Below the pieces are notes generated by a model. The model was not told the DNA's origin, made no database searches, and saw only the letters and a program-made list of their open reading frames with translations. Positions 31,811 through 39,611 of a stretch of 44,481 nt of DNA are shown piece after piece. The translations under genes and the position numbers were made by a program. The DNA lies in assembly GCA_016200085.1 (NCBI GenBank), contig JACQFL010000005.1, forward strand, positions 1 through 44,481. Reading direction: 5' to 3'. Origin of the DNA: Candidatus Rokuibacteriota bacterium. GTDB lineage: Bacteria > Methylomirabilota > Methylomirabilia > Rokubacteriales > CSP1-6. The first letter of the stretch is position 1, and every line of letters begins with the position of its first letter.

Positions 31811-31967
31811 GCGGTGGCGGGCGCGGGGGGCCGGGGCGGGGTGCGGGAAGCCGTTGGGTACGGGCTGAAGTCGGCGCGCGTACCACGCGGCGCGCGGACA
31901 CGCCGTCACGACGTCACTGTCAGTCGGCTTCCCGCACCCCGCCCCGGCCCCCCGCGCCCGCCACCGC
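31811..31967. repeat. Perfect 43-bp inverted repeat with 71-base loop between def and fmt
   Basis: The left arm 31811-31853 and right arm 31925-31967 are exact reverse complements over 43 bases, starting GCGGTGGCGGGCG and ending GGTGCGGGAAGCCG in the left arm. The match stops abruptly at both outer ends. The 71-base loop shows no coding frame. A transcript would form a very stable cruciform or hairpin; alternatively the arms could be ends of a small mobile or invertible element, or an assembly fold-back. Confidence 0.85.
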
Positions 31968-32012
31968 CGGGACGCCGCCGACCCGCCCGGATCGGCGCCC
32001 CGGGCGCGAGGC

Positions 32013-32537
32013 CTACAGGGCGAACGCGCGATGAGTGTGATCGTCCGCGAGGCCGTCTTTGCGAATCTTCCGCTTGATGCGATCACGCGTGACCGGATCG
32101 AGCCGATCGATGAAGAGCACGCCGTCGAGGTGGTCCAGCTCGTGCTGCAGCACGCGCGCGAACAGGCCGCGGGCCTCGATCTTCACGGGCTCGCCCTCGA
32201 GGTCCTGCGCCTCGAGGTGCACCCATTCGGACCGCGTGACGTCCGCGAAGATCCCGGGGATCGACAGGCAGCCTTCCTCGGCGGTCAGCGACCCGCCCTC
32301 GGCCACGATCGAGGGATTCACGAGCCCGCGCGGCGCGCGGCCCCGCTCGTCGCCCACGACCATCAGCCGCAACGAGACCCCGACCTGGGGGGCCGCCAGC
32401 CCGATGCCGACCTCGTCGTACATGGTGTCGATCATGTCGGCCACGAGCGCTCGCGTCGCGTCGGTGATCTCCGTGATCGGCGTGGTGCGCCGGCGCAGCA
32501 GGGGATCACCGTATTTTCTGATTTTCAGGACAGCCAT
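32013..32537 (-). CDS. def: Peptide deformylase
   Basis: A 174-residue metalloenzyme removing the N-formyl group from new proteins. All three motifs are intact: GIGLAAPQVG, EEGCLSIPG (metal-binding Cys) and QHELDHLDG (two metal-binding His and the catalytic Glu). The start ATG at 32537 lies 13 bases inside the priA 3' end. It works in sequence with Fmt, encoded downstream past the inverted repeat. Confidence 0.97.
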   Translation of the reverse strand: MAVLKIRKYGDPLLRRRTTPITEITDATRALVADMIDTMYDEVGIGLAAPQVGVSLRLMVVGDERGRAPRGLVNPSIVAEGGSLTAEEGCLSIPGIFADVTRSEWVHLEAQDLEGEPVKIEARGLFARVLQHELDHLDGVLFIDRLDPVTRDRIKRKIRKDGLADDHTHRAFAL

Positions 32538-34336
32538 TCGACCGGATCCACCTCCGCTTCCACCATGATACCGCGAGCGGCGAGGCTCGCTCCGTACTCG
32601 GCGAGCGCCGGCCCGAGACGGCGCGGCAGGTCGTCGTCACCCTTCACCACGACGTGCCAGCCGCGCCGGCGCCGGCCCGCGGCCGGCGGGTACACCGTCA
32701 ACGCGTGGTCGGCGCGAAGGGCCTCGGCGAGGGCGGCGGCGCCCGCGCGGCCGTCGGCGCCGGCGCGCGCGGTGACGCCGAGCACCGCGAGCCGGCGGAA
32801 CGGCGGGTAGCCGAGCTCCGACCGGAACCGCAGCTCGCGGGCGTAGAAGCCGTCGAGGTCTTGCTTGGTGACCGCCTCGATGGCGTAGTGGGTCGGGTTG
32901 CGCGACTGCACCACGAGCGCGCCGTCGCCCCGGACCCGCTCCGCCGCCGCCCACATCAAGGCGAACCCGCGCTCGGCGGCCCGGAAGTCGGGCATCCCCA
33001 GGAGCTGGTCGGGCGAGACGAACGCCGCCAGCCCGAGCGAGCCGGGCCCGAACAGCCTCAGGGCGCCCCGTGTCCCGATCACGATGTCCGCCGCGGCGGC
33101 GTCGGCGCGCTGGGTGTCGGCCCGGCGTCCGCGGGCGGCCTCCGGGTCGTAGCGGGCGATGCGCGTTCGCGGAAAGCGCCGGCGCACGCCCTGCTCGACG
33201 CGCTCGGCGCTCCAGCCAAAGGGCCCGAGGCGCCGGCCCGTGCACTGCGGGCAGGTGGAGGGCAACGCCTCGGCCTGGTCGCACAGCCGGCACGCGAGCG
33301 TGCGCGCGGCGGGCGCGTAGGCGAGCGCGATCGCGCACCGCGCGCAGCGGACGACGTGTCCGCACTCGTCGCAGCCCAGCACGGCGTGCAACCGGCTCAC
33401 GGCCAGGAACACGCGGCGGCCCGCGGCCAGCGTCTCTCGCACGGCGCGCGCGAGCGGGGGCGTGAGGGCCTCGCGCCGCGCGATGCCGCGCGGGTCGGCG
33501 AGCGTCGTCGCCGGCCAGGCCCCCCGGGGCGGCTGATCGAGTCGCGCGCGCCCGTCGACCGTCCGCTGCCAGAGCTCGGCGCTCGGCGTGGCGGCGGTGA
33601 AGAGCGCGGCGAGGCCTTCACGGGCGGCGCGCTCCAGGGTGACGTCACGGGCGTGCACGCGCGGGCGTCCGGGCGGCTTGTGCGCCGCTTCCTGCTCGTC
33701 GACGACGGCGATCATCCCGCCCGGCGGCAGCGGGGCGAGCAGCGCGCTCCGCGTGCCGACGGCGAGGCGCGAGGCGCCCGAGGCCACTGCCGCCCAGCCG
33801 CCGGCGCGATCGCCGTCCGACACGCCGGAGTCGAGGCGGACGACGCCGCCGAATCGGGCCAGGCGTTGGGCCCAGCGCGCGGCCCCGTCGATGTCGGGGG
33901 CGAGCACCAGGGCGGCCGGCGCGTCGCCGACGCGCTCGAGCAGTCGCGTCTCACGGCCCGCCCCGACGAGGAGCCGCGGTGTGACCGCGTCGGCCGTGGC
34001 GCGGGTGGCCACCGCCGGCACGGCGTCGGACGGGACCGGCGGGGGCAGCAGGGCGAGGTACGTCGCGCCGAGCCCGGACAGCGTGTCGGCCGCGATCCAC
34101 TCCACGAGCGCGCGGGCGGTGGCATCGAGCAGCGGGACGCGGTCGAGGAGCCGCGCGAGCGGCTTGAGCCGCGCCCCGTCGCCGTCGCGGAGGGCGACCA
34201 CGACGCCGGCGCGGGCGGCGCCCTTGAGCGGCGCGATCACGCGCTGCCCGGTGGCGAGCCGCCAGTCCTGGGGCACCACGTACGAGAAGGGATGGGCGAC
34301 GGGCGCGTCGAAGACGACGTCGGCGATCAGCGGCAT
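32525..34336 (-). CDS. priA: Primosomal protein N' (PriA), ATPase motifs degenerate
   Basis: A 603-residue PriA, shorter than the roughly 730 of E. coli. The N-terminal 3'-DNA-binding domain is normal (MPLIADVVFDAPVAHPFSYV). The zinc module has eight cysteines in four pairs (322/325, 331/334, 349/352, 362/365). But the helicase core lacks Walker A: where GVTGSGKT is expected the sequence is VGAGRETR (residues ~124-131), and the DEEH box reads DEQE (213-216). The downstream VGTRSALLAP and TAATPSAE blocks remain. ATP-driven unwinding is therefore doubtful, as is known for actinobacterial PriA; a role in loading the replisome without helicase activity is plausible. Confidence 0.9.
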   Translation of the reverse strand: MPLIADVVFDAPVAHPFSYVVPQDWRLATGQRVIAPLKGAARAGVVVALRDGDGARLKPLARLLDRVPLLDATARALVEWIAADTLSGLGATYLALLPPPVPSDAVPAVATRATADAVTPRLLVGAGRETRLLERVGDAPAALVLAPDIDGAARWAQRLARFGGVVRLDSGVSDGDRAGGWAAVASGASRLAVGTRSALLAPLPPGGMIAVVDEQEAAHKPPGRPRVHARDVTLERAAREGLAALFTAATPSAELWQRTVDGRARLDQPPRGAWPATTLADPRGIARREALTPPLARAVRETLAAGRRVFLAVSRLHAVLGCDECGHVVRCARCAIALAYAPAARTLACRLCDQAEALPSTCPQCTGRRLGPFGWSAERVEQGVRRRFPRTRIARYDPEAARGRRADTQRADAAAADIVIGTRGALRLFGPGSLGLAAFVSPDQLLGMPDFRAAERGFALMWAAAERVRGDGALVVQSRNPTHYAIEAVTKQDLDGFYARELRFRSELGYPPFRRLAVLGVTARAGADGRAGAAALAEALRADHALTVYPPAAGRRRRGWHVVVKGDDDLPRRLGPALAEYGASLAARGIMVEAEVDPVEWLS

Positions 34337-34351
34337 GTTGGCGCAGAAAGC

Positions 34352-35062
34352 CTATCGCGCGCGGCGCGAGTCGTACTCCCGCCGGGCGAGTTTCAGGTCG
34401 TCCCAGGCCATGCGCTTGTACTCGTCACCGGGATTGCGGAGCAGGAACGCGGGATGGAACGTCGGGATCAGCACCGCGGCGCCGAAGGGATGCACGCGCC
34501 CGCGCAGCTTGCCGATCGGCTCGCGGGTCCGGAGCAGCGCCTGGGTGGCCACGCTACCGAGCGCGAGCACCACCTTGGGCTGGATCGCGCGGAGCTGGGC
34601 CGCGAGGAACGGGGCGCAGGTGGCGAGTTCCTCCGCCTCGGGATTGCGATTGCCCGGCGGCCGGCACTTCACGGCGTTGGTGACGTAGACCTCGTCGCGG
34701 GTGAAGCCGACCCCGCGCGCGGCGAGCATCCGGGTGAGGAGCTGGCCGGCGCGCCCCACGAACGGTAGCCCCTGGGCGTCCTCGTCGGCGCCCGGCCCCT
34801 CGCCGATGACCAGGAGATCGGCGCGTGGGTTGCCGGCGCCGAAGACGATGGTGGCGCGGCCCTCGCAGAGCTTGCAGCGGCGGCAGCCCTGCAGCGCCGC
34901 CTCCTGCGCGCGCAAGGCATCGTCGGGCTCGAGGAGGTAGCGGCCCTCGAGGGGGAGATCCTTCACCCCGAGGTCACGGTGGAAGCGGAGCGTCGCGGCG
35001 AGACCGGCCACGGCCTCGGCGAGCTCGTGGGCGGCCGTCGGGGTGCTCGCCTCGTCCGGCAC
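34352..35062 (-). CDS. Uracil-DNA glycosylase, family 4-like
   Basis: A 236-residue glycosylase of the iron-sulfur UDG group. The Fe-S cysteines begin [10 protein letters not shown]; motif 1 is [20 protein letters not shown] followed by AGQLL, and motif 2 is [31 protein letters not shown] followed by ELATCAPFL supplies the other cluster cysteines. It removes uracil from DNA at the start of base-excision repair. An N-terminal helical stretch of about 55 residues precedes the domain. GTG start at 35062, one base after the coaBC stop. Confidence 0.93.
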   Translation of the reverse strand: MPDEASTPTAAHELAEAVAGLAATLRFHRDLGVKDLPLEGRYLLEPDDALRAQEAALQGCRRCKLCEGRATIVFGAGNPRADLLVIGEGPGADEDAQGLPFVGRAGQLLTRMLAARGVGFTRDEVYVTNAVKCRPPGNRNPEAEELATCAPFLAAQLRAIQPKVVLALGSVATQALLRTREPIGKLRGRVHPFGAAVLIPTFHPAFLLRNPGDEYKRMAWDDLKLARREYDSRRAR

Positions 35063-35063
35063 G

Positions 35064-36278
35064 TCAGCGGCGGGCCGGCACGGCCCTGGCCCGGAGCGCG
35101 AGGACCGCGCTGAGGATCTCGTCGGCGACCGCGGCCTTGGACATCTTCGGCAGCGCGCGGCTGCCGCCCCAGCGGTCGATCAGGAGCACCTCGTTGTCGT
35201 CGGCGTCGAAGCCGATGCCCGCGCGGCTGACGTCGTTGGCCACCAGCAGGTCCACGCCCTTGCTCTCGAGCTTGCCCCGCGCGTGCGCGGCGACGTCGTG
35301 GGTCTCCGCGGCGAAGCCGACGATGAACGTCGCGCCGCTTCGGCGCGCGGCCACCTCGGCCAGGATGTCGGGATTCGGCGTCAGATCGAGGGTCAGATCC
35401 TGCTTGCCCTTGATCTTGGTCGCGGCCGGACGCTTGACCCGGTAGTCGCCCACCGCGGCGGCCTTGATCACGATCGTCGCCGCCGCCGCGTGCTGCAGCA
35501 CCGCCTCCCGCATCTCCTCGGCCGTCTCGATCGGCACGAAGACCGCCCCGGACGGCGGGCGCAGCGCGGTGGGCCCCGACACCAGCGTCACCGCGGCGCC
35601 GCGGCGGAGCGCGGCGGCGGCCAGCTGGAAGCCCATCTTGCCCGACGAGCGGTTGGAGATGTAGCGCACCGGGTCGATCGCCTCGCGCGTCGGGCCTGCC
35701 GTCACCAGCACCCGCTCCCCGGCGAGGTCGCGCGGGCTCAGCAGCGCGACGAGCGCCTCGACGATGGTCTCGGGCTCGGGCAGCCGGCCCCGCCCGCTGA
35801 GCCCCGAGGCGAGGGGCCCAGCCTCCGGCTCCATCACCGTGACCCCGCGCTGGCGGAGCACGGCGACGTTGGCCATCACCGCCGGGTGCTCCCACATGCC
35901 GCCGTCCATGGCGGGCGCCATCAGCACGGGGCCGCGGGCGGCCAGGAGCACCGTGGTCAGGAAGTCGTCGGCGATGCCGTGCGCCGCCTTGGCGAGCACG
36001 TTGGCCGTCGCGGGCGCGACGACGACGGCGGCCGCGCGCTCGGCGAGGGCGACGTGCTCGACGGCCTCGTCGCTCCGGGGGTCGAAGAGGTCGGTGAGGA
36101 CGGGCCGGCCGGAGAGCGTGCGGAAGGTGAGATCGCCGACGAAGCGGCGCGCGTGCTCGGTCAGGCAAACGGTCACCCGCGCGCCCTGGCGCGTGAGCTC
36201 GCGCAGCAGGACCACGGCCTTGTAGGCCGCGATCGACCCCGTGACCCCCAGCACCAGCTCCCTGCCGTCGAGGGGCAT
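35064..36278 (-). CDS. coaBC: Bifunctional phosphopantothenoylcysteine decarboxylase/synthetase CoaBC
   Basis: A 404-residue fusion for coenzyme A synthesis. The flavin-dependent CoaC half has VTGSIAAYKAVVLLRELTRQ, EHVALAERA (catalytic His) and APAMDGGMWEHPAV. The CoaB half begins VLVTAGPTREAIDPVRYISN followed by RSSGKMG and ends with IGFDADDNEVLLID. The start shares one base with the rpoZ stop, and the gmk-rpoZ-coaBC order is a standard arrangement. Confidence 0.96.
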   Translation of the reverse strand: MPLDGRELVLGVTGSIAAYKAVVLLRELTRQGARVTVCLTEHARRFVGDLTFRTLSGRPVLTDLFDPRSDEAVEHVALAERAAAVVVAPATANVLAKAAHGIADDFLTTVLLAARGPVLMAPAMDGGMWEHPAVMANVAVLRQRGVTVMEPEAGPLASGLSGRGRLPEPETIVEALVALLSPRDLAGERVLVTAGPTREAIDPVRYISNRSSGKMGFQLAAAALRRGAAVTLVSGPTALRPPSGAVFVPIETAEEMREAVLQHAAAATIVIKAAAVGDYRVKRPAATKIKGKQDLTLDLTPNPDILAEVAARRSGATFIVGFAAETHDVAAHARGKLESKGVDLLVANDVSRAGIGFDADDNEVLLIDRWGGSRALPKMSKAAVADEILSAVLALRARAVPARR

Positions 36279-36493
36279 CAGGCCTTCGGCGCCTCCCCCT
36301 CTTCCTTCACGCGGTACTCGACCTTGGCCCCGCCGATCTCCTCGAGCGACGTGCTGGTGGGCTTCTTGTGACGGGTCTCCACGCGCGCGGGCGCGCCGCG
36401 GTTCAGCTGGCGGGCCCGCTTGGCCGCGAGCACCACGAGCAGGTACCGGTTGGACACCTTGTTGAGCGCGTTCTCCAGCGAAGGGAATGCCAT
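36278..36493 (-). CDS. rpoZ: DNA-directed RNA polymerase omega subunit
   Basis: A 71-residue omega subunit: FPSLENALNKVSNRYLLVVL followed by AAKRARQLNRG is the conserved helix that cradles the beta-prime C-terminus. A basic linker and an acidic tail follow. It shares one base with gmk upstream and one with coaBC downstream, so the three are tightly coupled. The short length is normal. Confidence 0.93.
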   Translation of the reverse strand: MAFPSLENALNKVSNRYLLVVLAAKRARQLNRGAPARVETRHKKPTSTSLEEIGGAKVEYRVKEEGEAPKA

Positions 36494-37107
36494 CAGTCGG
36501 GAACCTCCAGATCGGGGAATCGAAGCGACAGCCGGACCGTGCGACAGCGCTCCGCGAGGACGATGGCCGTGATCTGGTCCACCGCCGCCTTCACGTCGCG
36601 GTTGATGACGAGGTAATCGTAGCGGCGCCAGAGGGCGACCTCCTCGCGGGCCCGGCGCAGCCGGCGCGTCATGTCGTCCTCGGCGTCGGAGCGCCGCTCG
36701 CGCAGGCGCTGCTCGAGCTCGGCCATCGACGGCGCCACGATGAAGACGAGCACCGCCTCCGGGTACCAGCGCCGCAGCTGGGCCGCGCCCTGGGTGTCGA
36801 TGTCGAGGAGCACGTCGCGGCCCTCGTGCAGCATGGCCTCCAGCGGCTTGGCCAGCGTGCCGTAGAACCGGCCATGCACGGTCGCCCACTCCGCGAACTC
36901 GCCGCGGTCGCGCAGATCCTGGAAGCGCTCCTCGCTCAGGAAGTGGAAATCGACGCCGTCCTGCTCGCCCCCGCGCGGGGCGCGGGTGGTGGCGGACACG
37001 GAGTACGCGAGGTCGGGCACCCGCAGCCGCACCTCGCGGCACAGGGTCGTCTTGCCGGCGCCCGAGGGAGCGGAGACGACGAACAGGGTTCCGCGGCGGC
37101 GGATCAC
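36493..37107 (-). CDS. gmk: Guanylate kinase
   Basis: A 204-residue kinase converting GMP to GDP. The P-loop SAPSGAGKTT is at residues 12-21; GMP-binding residues lie in YSVSATTRAPRGGEQDGVDF followed by HFLSEERF; the lid region is RLRERRSDAEDDMTRRL. GTG start at 37107 overlapping the remA stop by four bases. Confidence 0.96.
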   Translation of the reverse strand: MIRRRGTLFVVSAPSGAGKTTLCREVRLRVPDLAYSVSATTRAPRGGEQDGVDFHFLSEERFQDLRDRGEFAEWATVHGRFYGTLAKPLEAMLHEGRDVLLDIDTQGAAQLRRWYPEAVLVFIVAPSMAELEQRLRERRSDAEDDMTRRLRRAREEVALWRRYDYLVINRDVKAAVDQITAIVLAERCRTVRLSLRFPDLEVPD

Positions 37108-37361
37108 CCGCCGTCCCGATCGTTCGCCAGCCGCTGCGCCAGCGTGGCGGGCTCGAGCGACGACAGGATGAGGTGGTCGCTCCCGGTCACGATGACCGCG
37201 CGCGTGCGCCGGCCGTTCGTCGCGTCAACCAGCTTCGCGCTGCCCTTGGCGCTCTCGATGAGCCGCTTGACGGGAAGCGAGTCGAGGCCCACGATCGCGA
37301 CGATCTGGTCCGCGACCACCACGTTGCCGTGCCCCACGTTGACCAGCGAGCGGCTCGCCAC
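37104..37361 (-). CDS. remA: RemA-family (DUF370) regulatory protein
   Basis: An 85-residue protein of the DUF370/RemA family: LVNVGHGNVVVADQIVAIVG, then SAPVKR-like LPVKRLIESAKGSAKLVDAT followed by NGRRTRAVIVTGSDHLILSS. In Bacillus, RemA is a DNA-binding activator of matrix and osmoprotection genes; elsewhere the gene typically sits between yicC and gmk, as here, with unknown role. GTG start at 37361, 11 bases after yicC. Confidence 0.92.
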   Translation of the reverse strand: MASRSLVNVGHGNVVVADQIVAIVGLDSLPVKRLIESAKGSAKLVDATNGRRTRAVIVTGSDHLILSSLEPATLAQRLANDRDGG

Positions 37362-37372
37362 GTTCCCTCCGG

Positions 37373-38257
37373 CTATTCAATGTTCTGGACCTGCTCGCGC
37401 ATCTTCTCGATGATCCCCTTCGCGGCGAGCGTGGCCTGGCTGATCTCGAGATCGTCCGACTTCGCGGCGACGGTGTTGACCTCGCGGTTCAGCTCCTGGA
37501 TGAGGAAGTCGAAGGGCCGGCCCACCGGGCCGCCACGGTCGAGCATCACGGCGAACTCCGCCAGGTGCGCGCCGAGCCGCGCGAGCTCCTCGGCGACGTC
37601 GGTCTTGCTCGCCCACACCGCCGCCTCGGTGAGGACCCGGGCCTCGTCGACGGCCGCCTCCCCGAGGAGGGCCCGCATCCGCTCGCGCAGCCGCTCGGAT
37701 CGCCGGGCCGCCGCCAGGGGGGCGCGCTCGGCGATGACGGCGACCTCGTGCTGGAGATCGGCGTGCCGCGTCCGCAGCTCGGCGGCGAGCGCGGCGCCCT
37801 CGGTGGTGCGCCGCTCGATCAGCTCGTCGAGCGCCTGCCGCAGCACGGCCTCGAGCAGCGGCCACATGGCCTCCGGGCTCGGCGGCGCGCTCTCCTCGAG
37901 TTGCACCACGCCCGGCCGCTCGAGCAGCCACGTCAGCGCGGGTCGGTCCCCGACGCCGAGCGCGCGGCCAAGAGCCTGGGCCTCCTGCATGTAGGTGCGC
38001 GCGAGGTCGGCATCGACGCGCACGTGCTGCGCGGCGCGTCCGGCGCGCGGCGAGAGCTGCACCGTCACGTCGATGCGGCCGCGCTCCAGGCGCGACTGGA
38101 TCAGTCGGCGCGCGTCGAGCTCGAGCGCGACGAGGCTCGACGGCAAGCGCAGCGCGACGTCGAGATGGCGCGAGTTGACGGAGCGCGCCTCGACCGTGAG
38201 CGCGCAGTCCTCGGCCGCGCGCTCGGCGCGGCCGAAGCCGGTCATGCTCCTGATCAT
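37373..38257 (-). CDS. yicC: YicC family endoribonuclease-like protein
   Basis: A 294-residue YicC protein. It begins MIRSMTGFGRAE at 38257 (an upstream Met at 38299 adds 14 non-conserved residues). SVNSRHLDVALRLPSSLVAL, LERGRIDVTVQL and the C-terminal DFLIQELNREVNTVAAKSDD followed by LEISQATLAAKGIIEKMREQ are the family signatures. E. coli YicC/RNase YicC acts in RNA turnover; that role here is by family. First gene of the yicC-remA-gmk-rpoZ-coaBC run, behind a strong promoter. Confidence 0.94.
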   Translation of the reverse strand: MIRSMTGFGRAERAAEDCALTVEARSVNSRHLDVALRLPSSLVALELDARRLIQSRLERGRIDVTVQLSPRAGRAAQHVRVDADLARTYMQEAQALGRALGVGDRPALTWLLERPGVVQLEESAPPSPEAMWPLLEAVLRQALDELIERRTTEGAALAAELRTRHADLQHEVAVIAERAPLAAARRSERLRERMRALLGEAAVDEARVLTEAAVWASKTDVAEELARLGAHLAEFAVMLDRGGPVGRPFDFLIQELNREVNTVAAKSDDLEISQATLAAKGIIEKMREQVQNIE

Positions 38258-38310
38258 CGGGGGGGTGGCACGCTCCTGAGGCTGGGTGGAACTTCGCAAC
38301 CCATCACGAA

Positions 38311-38339
38311 AGAATAGCCAAATTTGCCTGTAGTGTCAA
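38311..38339 (-). promoter_or_regulatory. Strong sigma70-type promoter of the yicC-gmk-rpoZ operon
   Basis: Minus strand TTGACA (38334-38339), a perfect -35, and TATTCT (38311-38316) are separated by exactly 17 bases in an AT-rich patch. Initiation near 38305 would give a leader of about 48 bases before yicC. It is the closest match to consensus seen in the window. Confidence 0.75.
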
Positions 38340-38419
38340 CGTGTTGCGTTTGACGTGGCGCGCACGAGCGACGTAGATTGGATCCGCGACGCCCTCGGCG
38401 TCGGGAGGGAACCCCGGAC

Positions 38420-38779
38420 GTGACGCGCTGGACCCTGGCCGTCTTCGCGGTCATGCTCGTCGGGCTCACGCTCGTCGTCGCGGCGGCGCGCCTGTTCGGC
38501 GGCTCGGGCTCGCGGCTGTCGCTCATCGTCTCGGTGGCCTCGGCCTGGCTCGGCGCCTGGGTGCTCTGGAGCTTCGCGGGCGGCCTGGCCCTGCACTACG
38601 GCGCGCTCAGCACCTACGACGCGCCGGTCTTCGGCGTTCTCGCGCTCGTCGCCGGCGTCGTGCAGTACCGCGCGCGCCTCGAGCGCGGCCGCGAGCCCGC
38701 CCTCGCCGTCTTCATCGGCGGCCAGCTCGTGTGGATCGCCATCGTCCTCGTGCGCAACGGCATTGTCAGTGGTCGATGA
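38420..38779 (+). CDS. Small hypothetical integral membrane protein
   Basis: A 119-residue protein with a GTG start at 38420 and GGGAGG about eleven bases upstream. Four hydrophobic segments are apparent: residues ~4-24 (WTLAVFAVMLVGLTLVVAAA), ~31-51, ~62-80 and ~98-115 (LAVFIGGQLVWIAIVLV). No family recognised. It overlaps the next gene by four bases (ATGA), so the two form a small operon divergent from yicC. Confidence 0.7.
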   Translation: MTRWTLAVFAVMLVGLTLVVAAARLFGGSGSRLSLIVSVASAWLGAWVLWSFAGGLALHYGALSTYDAPVFGVLALVAGVVQYRARLERGREPALAVFIGGQLVWIAIVLVRNGIVSGR

Positions 38780-39210
38780 GACGACGCCGCGGCATGGCCC
38801 ATGTGGTTGCCGGGATGATTGCGAGCCTTGTTGTATGTTCCGTCATGACGACGCCTTACGCCGGTTCCGACACCGTCACGCTGCCAACCGATCCCGCGCA
38901 CGTCCGAGCGCTTCAGCGCGCGTTCGCAGCCGGTCATCAACCCTGGAGAGCCGACCCAATCGCCGTCGCGAGCGTTGCGCTGTATGAAGTAATGAAAACG
39001 GCCGAATCGGCGTTCGCGGCGAGCACATCGGCTGACCGTCTCTACCTCAATCTGCACCTTGCAGAAGAGACAGAGCGTCGCGCCGTGGTGAGCGGCAGCG
39101 GGATGCGATACGACTATCGAGTCTATTTGGAACGGTTGTCGCCAACCCCCAGAGCGGGCCCCGGCATATGGATGGCCGTCGAGATAGAGTACGCGGCACG
39201 GCGAGAATGA
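38776..39210 (+). CDS. Hypothetical exported protein
   Basis: A 144-residue protein coupled to the preceding membrane protein by an ATGA overlap. A basic start (MRRRRG) and hydrophobic run (MAHVVAGMIASLVVCSVMTT) followed by a polar region suggest a Sec signal peptide. The mature part holds RLYLNLHLAEETERRAVVSG and RYDYRVYLERLSPTPRAG. Codon use is less GC-biased than the neighbours, hinting at horizontal origin. No family recognised. Confidence 0.55.
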   Translation: MRRRRGMAHVVAGMIASLVVCSVMTTPYAGSDTVTLPTDPAHVRALQRAFAAGHQPWRADPIAVASVALYEVMKTAESAFAASTSADRLYLNLHLAEETERRAVVSGSGMRYDYRVYLERLSPTPRAGPGIWMAVEIEYAARRE

Positions 39211-39226
39211 GTCGCAGGCGAACGGT

Positions 39227-39557
39227 GTGAGCAAACTGAGACCCGTCGACGTCACGCGCCTGCGCGGGCGCTTCTTCGAGGTGCTCCAGCAGACCGAGCG
39301 CACGCAGTGCGCGGTCATGACCATCGCCCCCGGCGCGGAGGCCGGGCCCGCGGAAGAGCACGCCGGCAACCAGATCGTCTACGTGATCGAGGGCGTGGCC
39401 GTGCGAGGTGAGCGGCTGCCGGCGGCGGCGAGCCGAGCGGTGTGTGAGGTGGGCGCGCGCCAGCGCGCCCGGCCGAACGGTGAAATGTTCGAGAGGCCGG
39501 AATCCGGGCACCACGGCCCTGTTTTTCCTCACCGTCTACGCGCCATCGGAGTACTGA
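39227..39557 (+). pseudogene. Broken cupin-domain gene
   Basis: The first half reads TERTQCAVMTIAPGAEAGPA followed by EEHAGNQIVYVIEGVAV, the typical entry to a small cupin barrel (the His and Glu metal ligands of motif 1 partly visible). The expected middle (glycine-rich turn and AIPxxxxH motif) is replaced by Arg/Ala-rich nonsense. Beyond it the usual ending RNPGTTALFFLTVYAPSEY reappears in another frame and stops at 39555-39557. A frameshift plus scrambling or replacement of about 100 bases best explains this. The original frame would give a 115-residue product with an unrelated tail. Confidence 0.6.
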
Positions 39558-39611
39558 CCCGGCCCGCGAATTGAGGTTGGTCTTCCCGCCGAGGCCCGCT
39601 AGGATAACGGG

